Source of the DNA: Asterias amurensis
Taxonomy: Eukaryota; Echinodermata; Asteroidea; Forcipulatida; Asteriidae
Length of the DNA stretch: 64,000 bases
Direction: 5' to 3'
NCBI RefSeq assembly: GCF_032118995.1
Contig: NC_092656.1
Coordinates: forward strand, 11,723,761-11,787,760
Shown here: positions 58,501-64,000 of the stretch, piece after piece
How positions within the stretch are numbered: the stretch's first letter is position 1
Layout of the letters: each line of letters begins with the position of its first letter
Notes under the pieces: generated by a model
The model's input: the letters and a program-made list of their open reading frames with translations, nothing else
Told to the model about the DNA's origin: nothing
The model's database searches: none
Made by a program: the position numbers and the translations under genes

Positions 58501-61488
58501 GTTTTAGGCTGAGAATAGTTCATGATCGTCTCACCTCCCGCCTTGGTCGTGAATGTACGTGCCCATGCCCTAACGGTTTCCCGCGTAGACACAAAGACAT
58601 CACTCGCTCAAAGACAAAGAAGAAGTAGATAGCTATGACTACTGTTAGAATCACAAGGATCTGGTTGGGTTCTCCTTCTTCTTTAGGGAGTCCGTGGATA
58701 CCTAGAGCCTGCGAGAGTTTGGAAAACCACCAAGAATTAAAAATGCTTTAAAGAAACACGTTGCCTTGGATCGGTCGAGTTGGTCTTCGAAAAGCATTTG
58801 TTACCGTTTGTTATTAAATTCAAATAGTAAGATAGATAATTTAAAAGTAGCATATAATGATCCACACAAACATGCCTCGGAATTGCACGGTTTCCCTTTT
58901 ACGTCGCGATGAAACACGGTCGGCCATTTATGGCATTTATGGGAGTCAAACAATTTTCACTCCCATACATGGCCGATAGTGTTAGTCGACGATGTGAAAG
59001 GAAAACCACGCAATTTCGAGGCATATTTGTGTAGATCATTGTATTCTACGTTTACAACATCTTTCCAATCATATGCATTTTATAACAAACTGTTGCAAAC
59101 GCCTTTTATCGACCAACTCGTCCGATCCAACGTGTTCTTTTAAGTTTGTGGGAGGTTGAGGGTTCTGATTTATAGGGAATCAATGTACAGTTAATTGAAT
59201 GGGATCGTAAATTTGTATCGGGGATAAAATTAATAGTTTTTTGGTTTTATCCTAACACCGATTTGTGTTAGCACTACTTACTCAGTACTTTCCCAAGTTC
59301 ACAACAAACTAACTACGTTTGTGTGTACGAGTCGATGGGGGAGCTTCTGTTCAGACAGCGGACCTGTCTATTATAAAAAAAATAAAAAAATCTAGCGGAT
59401 AATCGACCTTGCCCTGGCTAATCAAGCGTTTCTTTTAGAAGTCGGGGGGAAATGAGATCTAAACTATTTAATACGTATACCAGTGATGAAACAATGATGT
59501 TGGCAAGTTGCTAACTGGCAGTTTTTTTTTAACTTAAGCAGAAATGTTTACCTCTGGAAGGAGATGCAACAGGGCATCCCCGGACAGTGAGCTGACGGCC
59601 AAAGAAACGAAGAGCTGCATTACCGTGGCGTAGAACCGAGAACCCGAGGTTGGTACAGCAACCATAGCTAGCATGGATAGTGCTGTGATGGTAACCACTG
59701 CAAGGGTTGCCCATCCGTACACTGTAGAGGACCAAGATAAACTTTGTAAGAGAGCAATAAACTTTCCTTAAAGAAGCAGCCGATTTCACGAAACTTAACG
59801 CAACTGTGTAAAGTCCACTTGCGCAACGTTTATGGCGCAAGTTGCTCCATAAACGTCTCCATAAACGTTGCGCAAGTGATGAACTTACGCAGTTGCGTCA
59901 AGTTTCGTGAAATCGGCTGCCGGTGTGTTGTGACCGAGCGATATAAGAGCACCGAACTCGAGCTCTTGTGTTTCTGATCTTCAAGTGTGGGTTCGAATCG
60001 CGGTCGTGAAACTTGTGTCCTTGTGTTAGGTTCTTTCCCATATTTTGCTCTTACTACGCATGATCAGACACGTAGTGGTTAAGAAAACTGTACATTTTAA
60101 AAATTTCAGCATGTGCTGACAGCGGCCCACTCTGCGAAAGTAGTAAAATTCCTACTATTATACCCAATAAGTCTTTTTGAGATGTGGCGGACACAATGCT
60201 ACAACACTGTAGGGTTTGGGTAAGTTTTTGTGCATATACACCTCACACTCCTATCAAGTCCCCCATACCTCAAAAAGGCTTGGATGTCTGTCCATGCCCC
60301 AATCTGTTCACCCTTTATTTGACTGACTTACTTTCAGGGTCGAGTTGGTCGTGGGTGGTTTCTGCTGGCTTGCAGCTGTGGGTGATTTGCTCGACAAGAG
60401 ATGGGCAGATTTTACCAAAGCTGTCTCGTGGAATACCCGCAGTAAGGTTGAATAGTCTCAGAAGACTACTGCCCGAATAACACTGTTAAGAAATGCATGG
60501 ACACGGGAAAATCACTGCAATTCTCTGATATTTTGAAAGATTAGGGATTATGAAATTTGATCTGTATCAGCAGCCAAATGGGTTACCTCATCAGTATTGA
60601 AAAGAATGGACACGTTTGGTAAAAACTCAAAATATGAATTAGCATAACAAATACTTGGTAACAAGCAACGAATATCTGTTGGCAGTATAAAACAATGAGA
60701 AAAATGGCTCCCTAAGTAACGTATAGTCTGTGATAAAGAAATCAATTTCGTAGTTATCTATTCCACATAATATGTTACATTGTTGCACAAAATATTATCT
60801 TGTGCAACAAGGGTATTTTTCTTTCGTTTCTTTCTTGCAAAGACCAATAATTGATCGAAACGTCGAGTTAATCCAACGGTTCTTTTCAGAACCACCCCAG
60901 CTCATTTAGAGATTGTTATTACATGGTGTTACCGCAAACTTTTCTATATCTTATTTCCACCATGCAAAGTTTCAAATCCTACTTAATAATTGAGCCCAAA
61001 TTGTAACATGTTTGTTATGTCATGCATAGGCTACAGCTAGTGAGAATACTGGTCTGTGACATTATTTTACTATACATGTTAAGGGGTGGATCTTACAAAG
61101 AGTTAGAGTAAGTCTTATCTCGAGTTAGGATGAGTAAATAATTTAGGATTTGCCTTGAATTTGTAATAAATCCTTAAGATTCCTTGGACTAGTGGTAAAG
61201 TTTTGACCATCTTTGCGAATTCGACACCAGTGCCTTTGAAAAAAAAAAAAACGTACACAATGATTTTGTTTTCCTTAATACTCTTAAATATTAAGCTTAC
61301 CTTGCCAACTGTTTCATCACCTGGGTTAGGTACATGTCTCTCTGTGGATTCACCTCTTACTTCTTCTTGTTTTTCACCTCCAATATGTTTCCTTAATTGA
61401 TTTAAGAGTCCCATATCTTCTTTGGCATCGGATGTTTTTGCCGATGCTTCTTTTCCAATATCGAGATCTTTTAGCAGATGCTCAAATC
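52552..61488 (-). CDS. SLC39/ZIP metal-ion transporter (LIV-1 type), 5' incomplete
   Basis: Exons (minus): 61,488-61,301; [gap]; 60,468-60,332; 59,721-59,552; 58,708-58,535; 58,114-57,992; 57,301-57,235; 56,035-55,883; 53,417-53,230; 52,698-52,552 (TAG). From 60,468 onward phases agree. The first exon ends in phase 0 whereas the second needs two bases before it, so a small exon is missing between them. Signal-peptide exons are also unfound. The ectodomain (KICPSLVEQI) precedes TM1 (YGWATLAVVTITALS), TM2 (SLSGDALLHLLPE) and TM3. A charged loop leads to TM4 with HNITDG and TM5 with HEVPHEIGD, the metal-site motifs of LIV-1 ZIPs that import Zn and related ions. The final exon has IPEMN...NVGLLTGW, closest in my memory to ZIP8/14. 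The usual DMLPEM/DMFPEM Asp is Ser here (LVSLIPEM). Confidence 0.85.
53785..53925 (-). mobile_element. SINE-related fragment in ZIP intron
   Basis: TTAAGTGCCTTGCTCAGGGA, GTGACTGGGATTCGAACC and CGTGTGCCGCTCGACCACGA give tRNA-like B-box and A-box words in reverse. A partial second copy follows near 53,985-54,080. Confidence 0.65.
54612..54752. repeat. Imperfect inverted repeat
   Basis: GGTGTGTGTTTTATCACTGT and ATAGTGATAAAACACATACC pair, as do CATTCAAAACTTTCCC and GGGAAAGTTTAGAATG, about 50 bases apart. A foldback element in the ZIP gene's large intron. Confidence 0.75.
55299..55687. mobile_element. MITE family A foldback, copy 3
   Basis: AGAGGAACACGTTGCCTTGG to CAAGGCAACGTGTTCCTTTA, about 389 bp, paired almost throughout. 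Centre GGGGGTCAAAATTTTGACTC. Confidence 0.92.
56233..56570. mobile_element. MITE family B, copy
   Basis: Starts inside the family at ATGCATAAAATAACAAAACT and ends at TATTGTCCACTGCCGTTAAA; the left inverted end is lost. It abuts a family B' copy. Confidence 0.85.
56568..56934. mobile_element. MITE family B', full copy
   Basis: TTAAAGCCATTGGACCCTTT and AAAGGGTCCAATGGCTTTAA are inverted ends, with GTTAACGAGAATTGATATTG inside. About 367 bp. Same family as 32,640-32,952. Confidence 0.92.
57040..57265 (-). repeat. Degenerate ~20-bp tandem repeat at a ZIP splice donor
   Basis: On the gene's strand the exon ends AAGACCATATTCG|GTAAGAA (57,235/57,234). The same phrase, decayed, recurs about ten times into the intron: ACATATTCGGTAGAGA, ACCATTCGGTAAGAATA, ATAACGGTAAGACC, ATACCATATCCGGTAGAGAC. 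Several copies keep a usable GGTAAG donor. Confidence 0.78.
57490..57800. repeat. Cluster of short GTCCG/CGGAC palindromes
   Basis: GTCCGCCCGGAC occurs near 57,578 and 57,611, with variants GTCCGCCCCGTGC (57,644), GTCCGTCGGAC (57,721) and GTCCGGAGCGGAC (57,775). TGCATATGCA and TGCATAATGCA palindromes alternate with them, at a rough spacing of 33 bases. GC content is higher than in the surroundings. Confidence 0.75.
58748..59143. mobile_element. MITE family A foldback, copy 4
   Basis: AAAGAAACACGTTGCCTTGG to CCGATCCAACGTGTTCTTTT, about 395 bp. It is more diverged than copies 2 and 3 and has an internal GGCATTTATGGCATTTATGG duplication. Confidence 0.9.
59775..59920. mobile_element. Palindromic MITE (146 bp)
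   Basis: GCAGCCGATTTCACGAAACT is exactly inverted as AGTTTCGTGAAATCGGCTGC. Inner words GCGCAACGTTTATGG / CCATAAACGTTGCGC also pair. In the ZIP gene, 54 bases 5' of the exon that ends at 59,721 on its strand. Confidence 0.92.
59935..60090 (+). mobile_element. tRNA-derived SINE fragment
   Basis: GACCGAGCGATATAAGAGCA and GTGGGTTCGAATCGCGGTCG are A-box-like and B-box-like, followed by GTCCTTGTGTTAGG. Head portion only. Confidence 0.65.
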
Positions 61489-61565
61489 CTGCTCCGGAGT
61501 AGAAAATTCAGTTTAACGAAGGGGAACCTCGCAGAGCCTGTACCTTTGTCATGCCCGATATGCGT

Positions 61566-61612
61566 CAGCATGTGCCCCCCCCCCCCCCCCCCCCCACCAC
61601 CACCACCACCTC
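61566..61612 (+). repeat. C-tract plus (CCA)n microsatellite
   Basis: About 24 C followed by six CCA/CAC units, 5' of the first recognised ZIP exon. Confidence 0.9.
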
Positions 61613-62432
61613 ACACACAAAAAAAGTTTTGAAAAATCATCATCGATTAATAATTATTATTATATTATTTTAGAAGATTGGTTATCCAAAGAAATACCTT
61701 GTAGGCCTACGTGACAGCCATGTCCTTTGCGTATTGAGTGTTAAGAAGCGTTAAGAATAGTTGTCGGAAAAGTATTATTAAAGTGTACCAACTTATGTTC
61801 TTCTTTCCTTCTTTGCTTCTAGTAGACCTATTATGAATTTTTAGTATTCAAGTTGCACTTTGTGCTCAGATCTTTTAAGACAACAATATCAGGTGAAGCC
61901 TTGTAACGACAGTGCCAGACAAACGCAATTATCAGTGCATTCTCGGGCGTGTCAACTGCGTTGCTAATTTGTTCAGTCAGTCGACTTGCCAAATTAATAA
62001 AAAAAAATTACTGAGTATAGCTGAGAAGAAAACAACATAATGTAACAGTCCAGTCAGTACAGCATTGAACAGTACCTTTTGGTAAGCATGTTGCTAATTG
62101 CTTTGTGCTTGCCTGACTTATGTGCGTCGGCAGTTTCATCAAATTGGCCTCACTTGACTGGCACCGGTGATCTTTGTATCACATGTCTATTTTACAATCG
62201 TTGAAATAAACATCGCCAGATTGCGCAATGCTCATTAGGCCATACGCTGCCAAATACGTCAGTTTATTCACGTTAACATTTTTGAACGCAGCCTTTTTTT
62301 CCCCTCAGTACCTTACGCTTCAACCGAATCAGTTTAATTGTTGACTTCTAACAGTGCACTCTTGATCCCGACTAATATAACCTAAAGGCCGACCCAACCA
62401 TTGCCAGAGTTTATAGCGTTTTGTGAGATTTG
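61613..62432. other. Upstream of the ZIP exons, no gene recognised
   Basis: AT-rich sequence. The missing first exon(s) of the ZIP gene may lie here or beyond the window; no signal-peptide exon with good splice sites was recognised. Confidence 0.5.
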
Positions 62433-62799
62433 CAGTTAAAGGCCCGGGACATTATCGGTAATTAAAAAAAAAACAGTCTTCTCACTTGGTGTATCTCAAC
62501 ATAAGCATAAAAATAACAAACCTGTGAAAATTTGAGCTTAATTGGCCGTCGAAGTTGCGAGATAATAATGCAAGATAAAACACCTTGTCAGACGAAGGTG
62601 TGTGCTTGCGGATGCTTGATTTCGAAACCTCAACTTCTAAATTTGAGGTATCGAAATCAAATTCGGAAAATAACTTCTTTCTCGGAACTGCGTCACCTCA
62701 GAGGGAGCTTTTTCTCACAATGTTTTATACTATCAACCTCTCCCCATTACTCCAAACCCAGTAAGGTTTTTTAATGCTAATAATTAATTGCCTTTAAAG
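62433..62799. mobile_element. MITE family B, copy
   Basis: TTAAAGGCCCGGGACATTAT to TAATTGCCTTTAAAG, with GCATAAAAATAACAAACCTG and AGAGGGAGC..TTTCTCACA inside. The right inverted end is shortened. Confidence 0.85.
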
Positions 62800-63204
62800 G
62801 GTTTCGGTACTTTTTGTACGACACAAAACACAATGTCCACCAGATCACATTTTAATGTAAAACGGTTTAAAGATGATAATGGTAGAAAGCTTTCCTTGAA
62901 ATACTACTTTCAGGGGTCCTATAGTTTTCAGCAGTTTTGGGGAAATGAATACTGTCACGAAAATAATTTTCGTCTCAGGTATATCGTATTTACCAGTATA
63001 AGTACTTAAATACGGTAAATACGTTGTGTAGTAGGCCTACACGCTAACATAATTTTCGTTTTCTGAAACAACAATACTTTCGTGACATTGTTTTACTAAT
63101 TTTTCAAAAATTACTGCACCTCGGCAAGTAATATCTTACGGGAAGTTGAACGTAAATCCTTGGACATTGTGTTTTGTGTCGCAAAATGTATCTAAACCCT
63201 TTAA
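62796..63204. mobile_element. MITE family F
   Basis: Ends TTAAAGGGTTTCGGTACTTT and CGCAAAATGTATCTAAACCC(TTTAA) are inverted, with GACACAAAACACAATGTCCA paired to GGACATTGTGTTTTGTGTC. About 409 bp; no second copy in the window. Confidence 0.85.
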
Positions 63205-63593
63205 CATTGACGATCGCCAGTTGGGACGGAGGAGGAGTCCCATTACAGATTTAAGAACAGTAAAAGTGCGAACAAAACGTTTTCCAGGTTATAATGCACA
63301 CTGATCGAAAATTTTGCGCCAAGTATTTTTGTTCGTGTGCAGACACGGTCCACGTGTGCGCGCAATCATTCATCAGTCTATAATCAAATTAATGCGCACG
63401 GTTTCAAAATAATGCACACGTACTGTCAAGCAGACTCGACAGTTGTGCACTCGACACTTACCCCTTCTCGTACACTTAACACCTACTTGACCTGTACAAG
63501 TTGCCCGCTCCAGAAATTCTTAATGTTCGGTTGGTTAATCAATTTATCAAGGTTTGCTTGCGTACAATACTTTTATTGAAAGAGTAATTAAGT

Positions 63594-64000
63594 TAATAAT
63601 AATAATATCGAAGTCTTATATAGCGCACGTATCTACCAAACAAGGTACTCAAGGCGCTGAGTATATACAAACTTTCAGAAAGATAGGTTATTGCAGTGAT
63701 GAATTCTGAGACCCAATTATTTAGCACCTTATAAGGGTTTACAAGGTGCTACGGCGCATTAAGCAGCCACAACCAGAAACACCGGGGCGAACCCCTTCTC
63801 TTTTCGATAAGTGCACTGGGTTCTTTTGCATGCGTTACACAACACATGGGACCAACGGCTTTACGTCCCATCCGAAGGACGAAGCAATGGTTAAGTGTCT
63901 TGCTCAAGGACAGAGTGTCACGGCTGGGGATTCGAACCCACACTCTGCTGATCAGAAACACCAGAGTTTGAATTCGGTGCTCTTAACCGATCGGCCAAGA
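63594..64000 (-). mobile_element. tRNA-derived SINE, runs off the window edge
   Basis: Read on the minus strand: TCTTGGCCGATCGGTTAAGA gives the A-box region and GTGGGTTCGAATCCCC the B-box, like a type-II (Leu/Ser-like) tRNA. The body follows (GTCCTTGAGCAAGACACTTA, GATGGGACGTAAAGCCG, GCGCCTTGAGTACCTTG) and ends in GCGCTATATAAGACT and an (ATT)n tail at about 63,594-63,608. It is the most complete of several copies in the window. Confidence 0.8.

Noticed and set aside
60469-61300. Small missing ZIP exon, including a candidate ending near 60,585
   Set aside because: The phase gap requires an exon here, but the only candidate donor I saw lies in MITE-like sequence, so none is annotated.
63880-64000. 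tRNA-Leu gene on the minus strand
   Set aside because: The A- and B-box-like words belong to a longer SINE with a body and (ATT)n tail.

Overview
This is a eukaryotic nuclear window. It holds spliced genes with GT-AG introns and is AT-rich, full of palindromic non-autonomous transposons, tRNA-derived SINEs, minisatellites and a tyrosine-recombinase (YR) retrotransposon. The four cellular genes (a CENP-H-like kinetochore subunit, a RING protein, a C5orf63-type glutaredoxin-like protein and a SLC39/ZIP transporter) are animal genes. The repeat style and a split-direct-repeat YR element suggest an invertebrate deuterostome, most likely an echinoderm. That assignment is inference, not proof.

Layout. 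1-17,055: a composite satellite. Eight arrays of a 30-bp minisatellite alternate with copies of a ~285-bp module carrying a C-tract and a T-tract. Between the first and second arrays lies a 5'-truncated YR retrotransposon (about 1,618-6,250) with the end of gag, RT-RNase H and tyrosine recombinase, plus a 149-bp direct repeat. 6,251-7,597 is unassigned. 17,056-19,416 shows no gene.

19,417-24,345 (+): a six-exon CENP-H-like gene of 261 codons. 24,346-29,188: a 119-bp tandem repeat and several MITEs, no gene. 29,189-37,825 (-): a 12-exon gene for a 392-residue RING protein with a C-terminal Cys/His cluster. 37,826-38,003: a short head-to-head intergenic interval, probably a shared promoter. 38,004-46,435 (+): a glutaredoxin-like gene with three coding exons and a 6.1-kb last intron full of repeats. 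46,681-47,433 (+): an uninterrupted RNase H-like retroelement fragment. 47,434-52,551: repeats only. 52,552-61,488 (-): a ZIP metal-ion transporter gene, 5' end unresolved. 61,489-64,000: MITEs and a SINE running off the window edge.

The cellular genes do not form a pathway; they are ordinary neighbours. The most unusual points are the higher-order satellite-module array, the retrotransposon fused to it, the degenerate tandem repeat that appears to have grown from a splice-donor junction of the ZIP gene (57,040-57,265), and a cluster of short GTCCG/CGGAC palindromes in the same intron. All exon maps were read by eye from splice signals and phase; no alignments were run.
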